Assembly (NCBI GenBank): GCA_014189435.1
Contig: CP050293.1
Location: forward strand, 2,671,001-2,735,000
DNA from: Mesorhizobium loti
GTDB taxonomy: Bacteria; Pseudomonadota; Alphaproteobacteria; Rhizobiales; Rhizobiaceae
Direction: 5' to 3'
DNA: 64,000 nt
Below are positions 8,633-16,563 of this stretch, one piece after another. The position numbers and the translations under genes were made by a program. Under the pieces are notes generated by a model. That model saw nothing but the letters and a program-made list of their open reading frames with translations, was not told where the DNA came from and searched no databases. Each line of letters starts with the position of its first letter. Within the stretch, counting starts at the first letter, position 1.

Positions 8633-9644
8633 ATCGCCAACGTCTGCGGCAAGGCTACGGGCAGTTGCGGAAGCAAAGCGCGTTCATCGGGCTTTGGATC
8701 TAGAGAAGCGGGCCACTGAGACGGGCGGACAGGTCGACATCTTCGAGGCCGTCGTCGAACTCGATATCGCGCTGATTTTCAAGCCGCTAGATTCCGCGTT
8801 GGGTTTCTGTCTGCCTGCGCCCTTGCGCGGCATCATGGTTACGACGCAGCGCAGTTTGCACATCCAACGGTTCACAGCCGCGCACGAACTGGGGCACGTA
8901 ATCCTCGAGCATAAGGGCAGCATCGACAAAGAGCAGCAAATCCTTGCTCGCGATCCCTTCTCGGGATCAAAGGGCGATATCCAGGAAATCCAGGCAGAAG
9001 CGTTCGCCGCAGAGTTCCTCCTGCCGCGCTGGCTTTATATTCACCATGCCAAAGCGCAGGAATGGGGTACTGGCCATCTCCGTAATCCGGACACGGTCTA
9101 CCAGCTGTCGTTACGCATGGGCGCGAGCTACACCGCTACCTGCTGGGGCCTCGCTGGCCATCAGTTCCTAAGTCGCGCCGACGTAGAGATTCTCCGCAAG
9201 GCCAAGGTGACTCAGCTTAAGACGTCCGCAGGCAAAACATTCAAGCCAGAAAACTCCTGGGCGGACGTCTGGCGCTTCACGCGCAAAGACTCTGGCTCAA
9301 AGGTCAGCGGCAATCCCGACGATCTTCTTCGCTTCGATCTCGATGAGATGGTGGACAGCGGGTATTATTGGGATCTGAGCGACCTCGACCGCGCCGGCTA
9401 CGAGGTTTTGGCGGATGAGTCGGATTTCTCCCGCGAGCCGCTTGTTTATGGTTCACCAGCCAGACGTACCGTGATCGCCAGACCGCCTGGTCGCGGCTCT
9501 GCTGAGATCCGTCTGCATGAACGTCAAGTGGCCGACAGCGAAGGTGACGATGAGGTCGACCTCCAGCTTCGGGTTGTGCTGGATGGTAAGGAAGATAAGG
9601 GCCTGTCGAGGACCGAATTGCGACGTCGAGGTATCCAGCGATGA
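8625..9644 (+). CDS. ImmA/IrrE-family metallopeptidase
   Basis: A 339-residue zinc peptidase. The HELGH motif is at 87-91 and a downstream conserved glutamate region ([11 protein letters not shown]) supplies the third ligand. Family members cleave a cognate XRE repressor on stress or DNA damage, inducing the linked genes. The domain takes roughly residues 15-185; the C-terminal 150 residues are extra and unrecognised, and could be a sensor. It starts 8 bases inside the XRE gene and overlaps the next gene by ATGA, so it is translationally coupled on both sides. Confidence 0.9.
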   Translation: MARSPTSAARLRAVAEAKRVHRALDLEKRATETGGQVDIFEAVVELDIALIFKPLDSALGFCLPAPLRGIMVTTQRSLHIQRFTAAHELGHVILEHKGSIDKEQQILARDPFSGSKGDIQEIQAEAFAAEFLLPRWLYIHHAKAQEWGTGHLRNPDTVYQLSLRMGASYTATCWGLAGHQFLSRADVEILRKAKVTQLKTSAGKTFKPENSWADVWRFTRKDSGSKVSGNPDDLLRFDLDEMVDSGYYWDLSDLDRAGYEVLADESDFSREPLVYGSPARRTVIARPPGRGSAEIRLHERQVADSEGDDEVDLQLRVVLDGKEDKGLSRTELRRRGIQR

Positions 9645-10294
9645 TCGCAAAAAAGGTCGACTTCCGTTCAGACTTGCCACCGGCAGGAAGGCAAGGGCGA
9701 CGAACCTGCTGCCTCGCATTCGCAACTTCGAGTGCCCACCAGCACTCGCGTGGGGACGGAGGCTTGCTGTCGATCGAGTACCTATACTTCCAGTCAGTCG
9801 CCCGCTCGCCCGGCGCGGACCCTGACATGGGTGTAGCGATGGTGGCGGTTGCCTCCGCCATCCAGGATGATGGTCAGCCTTTAGAGGCGATCTGGCCCTA
9901 TCAAGTGATCCAGCTGTACCCGCCTGACTGGGTGCCGCCTGACGACCTCGGTGACCTATTTCATGCGGACGCTGACGTCGGCGAACTCGAGGCCAAGGAG
10001 ATTTGCGAGCAGCTGGATCAGGAACGCGTCGTCGTTTTGGGATTGGTCATCACCGACGGTTTCAGGATCCCAGACCAGGGCGGACGTATCAACGTCTCAG
10101 CAGCAGATCCGGAGCGCGGTGGTCACGCCGTGCTCGCCGTTGGATACGGGCACCACCAGAACGGCGATCTCTACGTGCTGATAAGAAACAGCTGGGGCAC
10201 GGCCTGGGGACTGAAAGGCTACGCCTGGGTTTCTGAGGCTTACCTGGACGCGCAACTCTACGAAACAGCCGTCATTTCGAAGCGAGAACAATGA
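9641..10294 (+). CDS. papain-like (C1) cysteine protease
   Basis: A 217-residue protein made almost entirely of a C1 peptidase domain. The oxyanion glutamine Gln18 and nucleophile Cys24 lie in a [11 protein letters not shown] context, the catalytic histidine is His162 ([12 protein letters not shown]), and the asparagine is Asn183 in the classic RNSWG motif. There is no signal peptide and no propeptide, so it would act in the cytosol, which is unusual for this family. It overlaps both neighbours by 4 bases. A role in processing another operon product or in activated self-destruction is possible; only the fold and intact triad are seen. Confidence 0.85.
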   Translation: MIAKKVDFRSDLPPAGRQGRRTCCLAFATSSAHQHSRGDGGLLSIEYLYFQSVARSPGADPDMGVAMVAVASAIQDDGQPLEAIWPYQVIQLYPPDWVPPDDLGDLFHADADVGELEAKEICEQLDQERVVVLGLVITDGFRIPDQGGRINVSAADPERGGHAVLAVGYGHHQNGDLYVLIRNSWGTAWGLKGYAWVSEAYLDAQLYETAVISKREQ

Positions 10295-11109
10295 TGCAAC
10301 TGATCAAGGGCAAAAGCACTTCTGAGGTCTGGTTGGCAGCTTGCGAGTATCTGCGACCGCTGCCGGAGCATGAGGACTTCGACGTATTCCTTCACATCAC
10401 CGATCCATCGCCTCTTTCCAAAGCGGACGCCAAAGTCCTGGGTGGCGTGGACGACTTCCTCGTCGGACACCGTGGGGTTTCGGTCAACACTGTAGCCGAA
10501 ACGATCTTTCCGCTGCAGGACTACCTTCGAGGCGGCAAGGACGGGGTCTTCGAAACCTATCCAGAGCGGATGGCGAGGATTCACGCCGTGCGAGCCGATA
10601 GGCAGTGGGGCAATTATGCCATGCGCATCCTCCGCCAGAAGGATCGAGACGGGACCATTTATAATCCGCTGAAGGATCTTCTGAAAAAGATCCAAGGGCA
10701 TGGGCAATACAAAGCCACTTTTGAGCTCGGGCTGGGCAATGCGATGGAGGTTTACGAGGCGGTTGGCGACGACATTGCCATCTACAACGGGGCGGCCGAT
10801 CGCCGCCCCTTGTACGGACACCTGCCCTGCCTCATGCACCTCAGTATCAAGTTGGACCACGGAAAGGTCCGGCTAAACGCTACCTATCGCTCCCACTATT
10901 ACGTCCAGCGCCTACTTGGAAATCTGATCGGCCTTGCCCGCCTGCAGTATTTCTTGGCCCACGAGGCGGGGCAAGAGATTGGCCCCCTCACCATTAATTC
11001 GACCTATGCCAAACTGGACACCGGCGATGGTGGTAGATGGAATCTAGGCGATATCGATGCGCTGCTGGCGACAAGTCGGCAGATTTACACGATTAAGGAG
11101 GCAGCATGA
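10291..11109 (+). CDS. thymidylate-synthase-like protein with altered substrate site
   Basis: A 272-residue protein whose C-terminal half aligns without gaps to thymidylate synthase. Cys180 (LPC) matches the catalytic Cys146 of E. coli ThyA, Arg200-Ser201 match phosphate-binding Arg166-Ser167, and Asn211 matches Asn177, the base-selecting residue. The residues at ThyA positions His147, Asp169, His207 and Tyr209 are Leu181, Tyr203, Lys241 and Asp243. The nucleophile and uracil recognition are therefore kept, while ribose and catalytic-water contacts are changed. It may methylate or hydroxymethylate a different pyrimidine substrate, or sense nucleotides. ATGA overlaps link it to both neighbours. 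Confidence 0.75.
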   Translation: MMQLIKGKSTSEVWLAACEYLRPLPEHEDFDVFLHITDPSPLSKADAKVLGGVDDFLVGHRGVSVNTVAETIFPLQDYLRGGKDGVFETYPERMARIHAVRADRQWGNYAMRILRQKDRDGTIYNPLKDLLKKIQGHGQYKATFELGLGNAMEVYEAVGDDIAIYNGAADRRPLYGHLPCLMHLSIKLDHGKVRLNATYRSHYYVQRLLGNLIGLARLQYFLAHEAGQEIGPLTINSTYAKLDTGDGGRWNLGDIDALLATSRQIYTIKEAA

Positions 11110-11687
11110 CCACGCTTGCGGGCAAGGGTTCGTTCTCGATCGCCGATTTCGTCTACGAATTGCAGCTTGAGCAGTTGCGCCATGACGAAAGGTTTCACAA
11201 GGATGTGGTGATCCTACCCCTAGCGGAGCGAGTGAAACACATGGCGCTGCATAACGCCAAGTACGTTGCCTACTTTTTCGAGGCTGCCGATGCGGATCGC
11301 TTCGCGGCGGTTCTCACGGATGCCTTCATCATCACGCTCGCCACCGCCAACACGATCAACCAGGATCTCGGCAAGGCTGTTGCAGAAGAGTGGGCTTCGA
11401 TTTCCGGTCTCGGGGAAGTGCCGATTCGCTTACCTGAGGGTCAGAGCACATTCATCCGGTCATTCGCCATTTCTACGGGACTCCTCGCGAAGGCGTGCGA
11501 GTCCTGGGACCATCTGGAAATGGCTCCATTCAACACAATGATGCGCGAAAGCAACCTAGCCTTATTCAGGCTCGTGGTTGGATACGCGGCCGGGTTGAAG
11601 CTGGATCTCGTCGAGCGCTATCGCAATCGGCTGAGGTTCATCGAACGCCGTTCGATCTTCCATCGGACCCTGGCAGAGGGGGGCTGA
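11106..11687 (+). CDS. all-alpha protein, possibly MazG-like nucleotide pyrophosphohydrolase
   Basis: A 193-residue, wholly helical protein. The N-terminal half (ALHNAKYVAYFFEA, then a long helix with DAFIITLATANTINQDLG) and the C-terminal helices ending RYRNRLRFIERRS recall the all-alpha NTP pyrophosphohydrolases (MazG/dUTPase-2). The usual EExxE plus ExxD metal motif is not clear, so the assignment is tentative. Its place between a thymidylate-synthase-like and a dCTP-deaminase-fold gene suits a nucleotide house-cleaning or binding role. It overlaps the previous gene by 4 bases and ends 2 bases before the next start. Confidence 0.5.
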   Translation: MTTLAGKGSFSIADFVYELQLEQLRHDERFHKDVVILPLAERVKHMALHNAKYVAYFFEAADADRFAAVLTDAFIITLATANTINQDLGKAVAEEWASISGLGEVPIRLPEGQSTFIRSFAISTGLLAKACESWDHLEMAPFNTMMRESNLALFRLVVGYAAGLKLDLVERYRNRLRFIERRSIFHRTLAEGG

Positions 11688-11689
11688 AG

Positions 11690-12514
11690 ATGTTCTGGGG
11701 CAACGACGAGCTGAAGCGCCGCCTAGTCGATCTCATCAGACCCTACGAACCTAAGCTCCTGGACAGGGCCACTTATCGGCTGACGATCGGGGCGGAGATT
11801 TACGTCTCGCCCACAGGGGTCGGCACTGACACAAAGCTGAAGACAAAGAAGATTCTCAACCCTGGCGAGCACTTCCAGATCCCCGCAGGCCAGTTCGCCC
11901 TGCTGATCACCGAGGAGAGCGTCTATATACCAGAGGATGCGCTAGCGTTCATTTCGATACGAGCCCGCTACAAGTTCCAAGGGCTTGTCAACGTCTCTGG
12001 GTTCCATGTCGACCCGGGCTTTCGTGGGCGCCTGATTTTCTCGGTGTTCAACGCCGGACCGAGTTCAGTCCACCTTTTCCGTGGCGAAGATTGCTTCCAC
12101 ATATGGTTTGCAGACCTGCGCGATCAGACACCGATGGGCGACAAGATCGGCTACAAGGACATTCCACCTGACCTGGTGAAGCATATTGCGGACGGTATCC
12201 AGTCGCTTTCCGGCCTCGAGTTCAAGATCAACGAAACCGATAAGAGGATTTCCGATCGGCTGGTGACAGTCGAAAAGCAGCAAGCAATTATGTGGTGGCT
12301 GGGGACGCTGCTCCTCGGCATCGGCATTACCCTGACGGTCAGCCAGTTCACCAAACCGCCGCCGTCGGCTACTCCCTCGGTCACGGTCGTAACTACACCG
12401 ACAGCGCCCGCTGCGTCGATGGCCCCAGCCGTGCCCGCAACACCAGCCGCAACGCCGGCAGCGCCAACAGCGGCACAACCCGCGACACCTGCAGGCCAGT
12501 CCTCAGCGCCTTAG
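11690..12514 (+). CDS. dCTP deaminase/dUTPase-fold protein with C-terminal membrane anchor
   Basis: A 274-residue protein. Residues 1-150 have the trimeric dCTP deaminase/dUTPase fold: SIRARYKF, then HVDPGFRGRLIFSVFN and the closing strand. In E. coli Dcd the strand carries the catalytic glutamate (Glu138, VLEF); here the equivalent position is Ser118, so deamination is doubtful and nucleotide binding or dUTPase-type chemistry is more likely. A coiled stretch leads to one membrane helix at about 200-220 (WWLGTLLLGIGITLTV), then a Pro/Ala/Thr-rich tail. Membrane attachment is very unusual for the fold. The start follows the previous stop by 2 bases. Confidence 0.75.
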   Translation: MFWGNDELKRRLVDLIRPYEPKLLDRATYRLTIGAEIYVSPTGVGTDTKLKTKKILNPGEHFQIPAGQFALLITEESVYIPEDALAFISIRARYKFQGLVNVSGFHVDPGFRGRLIFSVFNAGPSSVHLFRGEDCFHIWFADLRDQTPMGDKIGYKDIPPDLVKHIADGIQSLSGLEFKINETDKRISDRLVTVEKQQAIMWWLGTLLLGIGITLTVSQFTKPPPSATPSVTVVTTPTAPAASMAPAVPATPAATPAAPTAAQPATPAGQSSAP

Positions 12515-12592
12515 CTGTTAGCGACGCCGTTTATTGCTTTCGTCGCGTGGCCTCAAGGTCTAGGAAGGACCGATCTTGCCACGAGCACTCGA

Positions 12593-13420
12593 ATGGAATT
12601 TTCACCAGTCATGGACACCTATTGGCGCTTTGCCCACGAGCGCCAACAGGTTTACTTTAAGCGCCTGCAGGATCCGATCGGTCCTTGGACCAACGACCCG
12701 ATTATTGGCCAGTACCGCTTCACGAATGCCTATCGCGCGGCAGATCGCGTAAGCCAGTACCTAATCCGTCACGTCCAGTACGACGATGCCCGATCGCAAA
12801 GCGTCGAGGAGCTGTTCTTCCGCACCCTGTTGTTCAAGATCTTCAACAAGATCGAAACGTGGGAGTCCCTCGAGCGTACCATCGGGCCACTGTCTTGGGC
12901 CAGCACCTCACTGGGGAAGATGTCCGATGCTCTGGACCGGATGATGGCTGGCGGCCAGACGGTTTATTCTGCGGCCTACATCATGCCGGCACCGAAATTG
13001 GGCTCGGTGAGAAAGCACGCCAACCATATCGCCTTGCTCAAGATGATGATGGAGGAAGGCTTGCCAGCCCGGGTCGCGAAGGCTCGAAGCCTCCGCGAAG
13101 TCTTTGACCTCCTTGTCCCTTACCCCGGCCTCGGGCGCTTTCTTGCGTTTCAGTACGCGATCGACCTGAACTACTCGTCCATGCTGGACTTTGACGAATC
13201 CGCCTTCGTCGTCGCTGGACCTGGCGCACTCGACGGCATCTCCAAGTGCTTCGTCGACACCGGCGGGCTGTCTGCTGAAGACATCATCTACCAGGTGACT
13301 GACAGCCAAGCTGGAGCATTCGCTCGGCTTGGGTTGCATTTTGCCGGCTTGGGCGCTCGGCCGCTGCAGCCAATCGACTGCCAAAACCTTTTTGCGAGAT
13401 TTCGAAGTATGCTCGGGTAG
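12593..13420 (+). CDS. HMUDK_hel/aGPT-PPlase-like nucleotide-modification protein
   Basis: A 275-residue helical protein resembling the family found as the helical domain of phage 5-hydroxymethyl-dU DNA kinases and as alpha-glutamyl/putrescinyl-thymine pyrophosphorylases, enzymes that build hypermodified thymines in phage DNA. Supporting segments are RFTNAYRAADRVSQYL, the FFRTLLFKIFNKIETW helix, YSAAYIMP, PGLGRFLAFQ and DLNYS. No separate P-loop kinase domain is present. It is last in the operon, 78 bases after the dCTP-deaminase-fold gene. Family recall is from memory of sequence pattern; a profile search would settle it. Confidence 0.65.
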   Translation: MEFSPVMDTYWRFAHERQQVYFKRLQDPIGPWTNDPIIGQYRFTNAYRAADRVSQYLIRHVQYDDARSQSVEELFFRTLLFKIFNKIETWESLERTIGPLSWASTSLGKMSDALDRMMAGGQTVYSAAYIMPAPKLGSVRKHANHIALLKMMMEEGLPARVAKARSLREVFDLLVPYPGLGRFLAFQYAIDLNYSSMLDFDESAFVVAGPGALDGISKCFVDTGGLSAEDIIYQVTDSQAGAFARLGLHFAGLGARPLQPIDCQNLFARFRSMLG

Positions 13421-13778
13421 CGCATCCCGAAGTTGCCGGCGTCTCGGGGCGAACCCGCATAAAGCAGCACTATCGCGCAAGCCTTCGAGGATCCGCCCCC
13501 CTTTCTTTCCGCCCCGATGGAAGGTCGAACTGCCGGTAGCGGAAGATAGCGTGCGTTTTGCAACGCAACTATCGCTGGCATTGTCGTCCTAGCGCTATCC
13601 TCTGAGTGGCCTATCAGCGTAGACGTTAGCTATTAGCGGTGCGAATCCAAAAACGGACAGTCCCGGCCCTTTTCGGTCGTTCAATGTCGCCTATTGCGCA
13701 TGGCCACACCTGCCGCGAAGTGACCGGAAGTCGGTGTCAGATTGGGACGATCGCTCGAAGCTATGCGTTCGGCGTTCG
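13421..13778. other. intergenic stretch with no supported gene
   Basis: It lies between the end of the nucleotide-modification operon and a convergent XRE gene. I see no convincing reading frame, strong hairpin or repeat. Confidence 0.4.
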
Positions 13779-14024
13779 CTATTGCCGTTTGGCCAAGCGC
13801 ACGCCAGCGCCACCGCCGTTTTCCGGAATGAACTCGATGCCCGCCTTTTCAAGGGCACCACGGATCGCGTTCCGATTTGCTATGGTGATCGGAGGGACGC
13901 CATCCGCAGCTTCTGCGCGCCTGACTGTCGCCACTCCCACGCTAGCTGCATCGGCCAAATCTTCAGCGCTCCAACGTATCGACGCTCGCGCTGCTCTGAT
14001 CTGGACGCCGGTAATTTCTTTCAT
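13779..14024 (-). CDS. small XRE-family HTH regulator
   Basis: An 81-residue protein that is little more than a Cro/CI helix-turn-helix (IRAARASIRWSAEDLADAASVGVATVRRAE) with a C-terminal GIEFIPENGGGAGVRL segment typical of small rhizobial XRE regulators. The ATG at 14024 is preferred; an in-frame TTG at 14039 is the alternative. An inverted repeat flanks the start. It is a paralogue of the next XRE gene, and both point towards the nucleotide-modification operon. Confidence 0.85.
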   Translation of the reverse strand: MKEITGVQIRAARASIRWSAEDLADAASVGVATVRRAEAADGVPPITIANRNAIRGALEKAGIEFIPENGGGAGVRLAKRQ

Positions 14025-14070
14025 ATCATCCAATTTCAAGTTGATCTCTTATGGCTCATCTGATATGAAA
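14019..14070. promoter_or_regulatory. inverted repeat around an XRE gene start
   Basis: TTTCATATCA at 14019-14028 and TGATATGAAA at 14061-14070 are perfect 10-base inverted arms. One arm overlaps the start codon of the 13779-14024 gene and the other lies in its promoter region, which suggests an autoregulatory operator with looping or two half-sites. Confidence 0.4.
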
Positions 14071-14303
14071 TCGATCACGAAAGCCTTTCTGCGGCCGAAG
14101 CTCACAGGGCAGGGCGTAAGGACTCGGCTGGGGGCGTGCGTCGGCAGTCATCCCAGTCTGACCACAACCAAGTTTCGGGGAACTCGGATCATGGGTGATT
14201 CCGACGATACCACGACTAGGCCAATCGGCTAATTTAGGGAAAGCAGTTTGGATTATCTAACCCCTTCATCTCGTGGGATCGTATGTTTCCGCCAACTGGA
14301 CAT

Positions 14304-14540
14304 TCAAGCATGAGGATCTAAGAGCCGTACACCTTCACCCTTTTGACCAGCGGACAAGAATTCGACACCCGCTTTTGTCAGAGCCGCCTCAATGGCCTGC
14401 AAAGTGCTGATCCGAGAATCTACCTTGCCATTTTCCAACCGGGCCAGCGCATTCAGCGATACAATTGCCTTGTCAGCAAGCTCCTGCTGCGACCAACCAA
14501 GCAAAGCCCGTGCGGCTCGAATCTGTCGTGGACTGACCAT
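14304..14540 (-). CDS. small XRE-family HTH regulator, paralogue
   Basis: A 78-residue Cro/CI regulator: IRAARALLGWSQQELADKA followed by a recognition helix and GVEFLSAGQKGEGVRLL at the C-terminus, the same layout as its neighbour. The ATG at 14540 is chosen over an in-frame GTG at 14594 because the latter would place the palindromic operator inside the coding region. It is probably an autoregulator. Its targets are unknown. Confidence 0.85.
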   Translation of the reverse strand: MVSPRQIRAARALLGWSQQELADKAIVSLNALARLENGKVDSRISTLQAIEAALTKAGVEFLSAGQKGEGVRLLDPHA

Positions 14541-14573
14541 GAGTCCACAATCGGCAGGCAGATTTTCTTTGCC

Positions 14574-14604
14574 ACCTATAGGGTCATTTTGCACCCTATA
14601 AGGT
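14574..14604. promoter_or_regulatory. paired ACC(T)TATAGGGT operator of the XRE gene
   Basis: ACCTATAGGGT (14574-14584) and ACCCTATAAGGT (14593-14604) are inverted copies of one motif separated by 8 bases. They lie 34-64 bases upstream of the chosen start of the 14304-14540 gene, where an autoregulatory operator is expected. Confidence 0.5.
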
Positions 14605-14688
14605 ATATTAAATGGCGATTCGATCTGCAGATAACTTCGGTCCGAAGAGCCAGCTGCGTACGCGACAGACTCTCTATCCGACTGACTT

Positions 14689-15219
14689 GTGGAGGATCAA
14701 AAGGCCTTGTTGAAACCGCAACGCTCCGTCCTCCTTCGGACGGGGCCGGAGCCAAAGATCGAGAGTGACCCTCATCCCGCCGATCAGCATGTCGGCAGGC
14801 AGATTGCGACGGTTCGCGTCCAATCCGACGTCTCGCAAGGCCAGCTTGCCCGATCCATAGGCATCAGCTTCCAGCAGCTCCAGAAATACGAGAACGCGAG
14901 GAACCGCGTGAGCGCGTCGATGCTCTACGAGATCGCTACGTCGCTGGACGTCCCCGTCAGCCGCTTCTTCGACGGCCTGCCGGGAAACGATGAGACCCGC
15001 GTCGAGGCGCGGCCCCTGCCGGTCGATGAGCGCCTGGATTTCATTGCGAGCGCGGAAGGTCGGCGCCTGATCGAGGGGCTAGTGAATCTTCCGCCGCGTG
15101 TGCGCGGTCGCGTCTCGTCCCTGATCTCAGCGTTAGGAGAAGAACTGGCCCTGCTAGACACAAAGGCGGACAGCGAGACGGCCGACGAAGCCGCGCCGGC
15201 CGAACACAAGACGGCCTGA
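14689..15219 (+). CDS. XRE-family regulator (rhizobial PraR-like type)
   Basis: A 176-residue regulator with a central Cro/CI domain (about residues 33-95: IATVRVQSDVSQGQLARSIG, then FQQLQKYENARNRVS). That motif is characteristic of the alphaproteobacterial group containing PraR, where the protein controls surface and quorum-related genes. The first 30 residues look like disordered leader, so the real start may lie downstream of the GTG at 14689. The C-terminal 60 residues are helical and acidic. It is transcribed away from the two small XRE genes. Confidence 0.85.
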   Translation: MEDQKALLKPQRSVLLRTGPEPKIESDPHPADQHVGRQIATVRVQSDVSQGQLARSIGISFQQLQKYENARNRVSASMLYEIATSLDVPVSRFFDGLPGNDETRVEARPLPVDERLDFIASAEGRRLIEGLVNLPPRVRGRVSSLISALGEELALLDTKADSETADEAAPAEHKTA

Positions 15220-15235
15220 CGGCCAGTCGGGCCTG

Positions 15236-16489
15236 TCAGCCGAATTTTCGGGCAGCGGGCACGGCGATGCGGCCGCAAGCCGAGGACACTTCGATTTCGA
15301 CGCCGAACGCCCGCGAGCGGGTCGCGAATCCCTCGAGGATGTCTCGCGCCGCGCTTCCAGTGACGGCGACGGGTACCAATCTGCCCGTTGCTGATCCGAG
15401 AGACTGAGCTTCCGCGCCGATCACGACCGGCAGAAGGTCTATTTCTGCGAGGCTTCCGCCCGCATCATAGCGGCACGCGGCCACGATGCTTTGCCAGACT
15501 TCCGGTGGATCCCATTCGGTTTCGTCGGGGTGGACGTGGAAGAGGAAGTTTCCGAGGCCGTAGAAGATCGGCGAGCCATTGTAGATTTCCACGGCCTGCA
15601 GCACAGGAGCGCCGTGGCTGACGAACAGGTTCGCGCCGGCGTCGATGCACATCCGGGCGAAGGTTTGTACCCAGCGCGGCACGTCCTGCCAACCTGGTTC
15701 CCAATGATGGTGGTGCAGATAGGCAATGACGAAATCGCCTTGTGCCGCCGCGTGCCGGATGGCGGACAGATGGACACTCGCGCTTCGCTGATCGACTTCG
15801 ATCAGACGGCCGAAATCGGGGGCTTGCGTGAACACGGTGCCGTAGAAATCAATCTCCTTGTCGGCCGACACCTCTACCGGGTCCTCCGGTTGCGCATAGT
15901 TGGCCAGTTCAAAGGGGGAGCTTTGCAAATGAGCGCCCAGCCTTGCCAGTCTGCGGAAATGTCCGTCCGGCACCCCCATTTTGCGAACGGTGTTCAGACG
16001 GTTGACGCCGGGCCGAGGCGGCCGGAAGGCCGTGCGGTCTTCGGCATACATGTTGGTCGGGCCAGGGCCTGCATCCATCGCGAGAAGCGCGACCTCGCGC
16101 GCGCCCATTCGGCTGCAGCCCGGTTTTCTGGCCTCCGTCTCGTCGGCTCCGATGCCGGCATGCAGGAAACCGCGCGCCTCCGCCTCCTCCAGCGTCGAGA
16201 GGATACCGCCAGCTCCGAGATCGAAGGCGTGGTTGTTTGCGAGTGCAAGCGCGTTGAAACCGATCGCCTGCAATGCGTCGAGCACTTCAGCCCTGGAATA
16301 TCCGAAGTATTTGCCCTTGGTCGGCCACCCGCCGTGCTTGCCGAGGATTGTCGACTCGAAGTTGGTGAAGACGACGTCGCCTTGGCGCAGGAAGTCCACA
16401 ACCGCGATGAAGCGTTCGTCTTTGACGCCACGAATGTCGTGCTTGATCAGGGATTGGCCGGTAACGACCGCGCAGAACTGGTCTTTCAT
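15236..16489 (-). CDS. CapA-family metallophosphoesterase-like protein
   Basis: A 417-residue CapA/PgsA-type protein of the calcineurin-like fold. Recognisable segments are VVFTNFESTI, ALALANNHAFDLG (the NNH..D motif), YLHHHHWEPG and SHGAPVLQAVEIYNGSPIFYGLGNF, together the metal-binding core. No signal peptide is visible. CapA homologues act in poly-gamma-glutamate and capsule biosynthesis, but many serve unknown hydrolase roles. Here it is the last gene of an amino-acid importer operon, 74 bases after the binding protein, so it may act on the imported compound. Confidence 0.85.
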   Translation of the reverse strand: MKDQFCAVVTGQSLIKHDIRGVKDERFIAVVDFLRQGDVVFTNFESTILGKHGGWPTKGKYFGYSRAEVLDALQAIGFNALALANNHAFDLGAGGILSTLEEAEARGFLHAGIGADETEARKPGCSRMGAREVALLAMDAGPGPTNMYAEDRTAFRPPRPGVNRLNTVRKMGVPDGHFRRLARLGAHLQSSPFELANYAQPEDPVEVSADKEIDFYGTVFTQAPDFGRLIEVDQRSASVHLSAIRHAAAQGDFVIAYLHHHHWEPGWQDVPRWVQTFARMCIDAGANLFVSHGAPVLQAVEIYNGSPIFYGLGNFLFHVHPDETEWDPPEVWQSIVAACRYDAGGSLAEIDLLPVVIGAEAQSLGSATGRLVPVAVTGSAARDILEGFATRSRAFGVEIEVSSACGRIAVPAARKFG

Positions 16490-16563
16490 GGGGCTCGCCT
16501 TGAAGGAGGGGAGGGCGCCGGCGTTCCGGCCAGCGCCACGTCAATGTCGAAGTCGGTTGCCGC

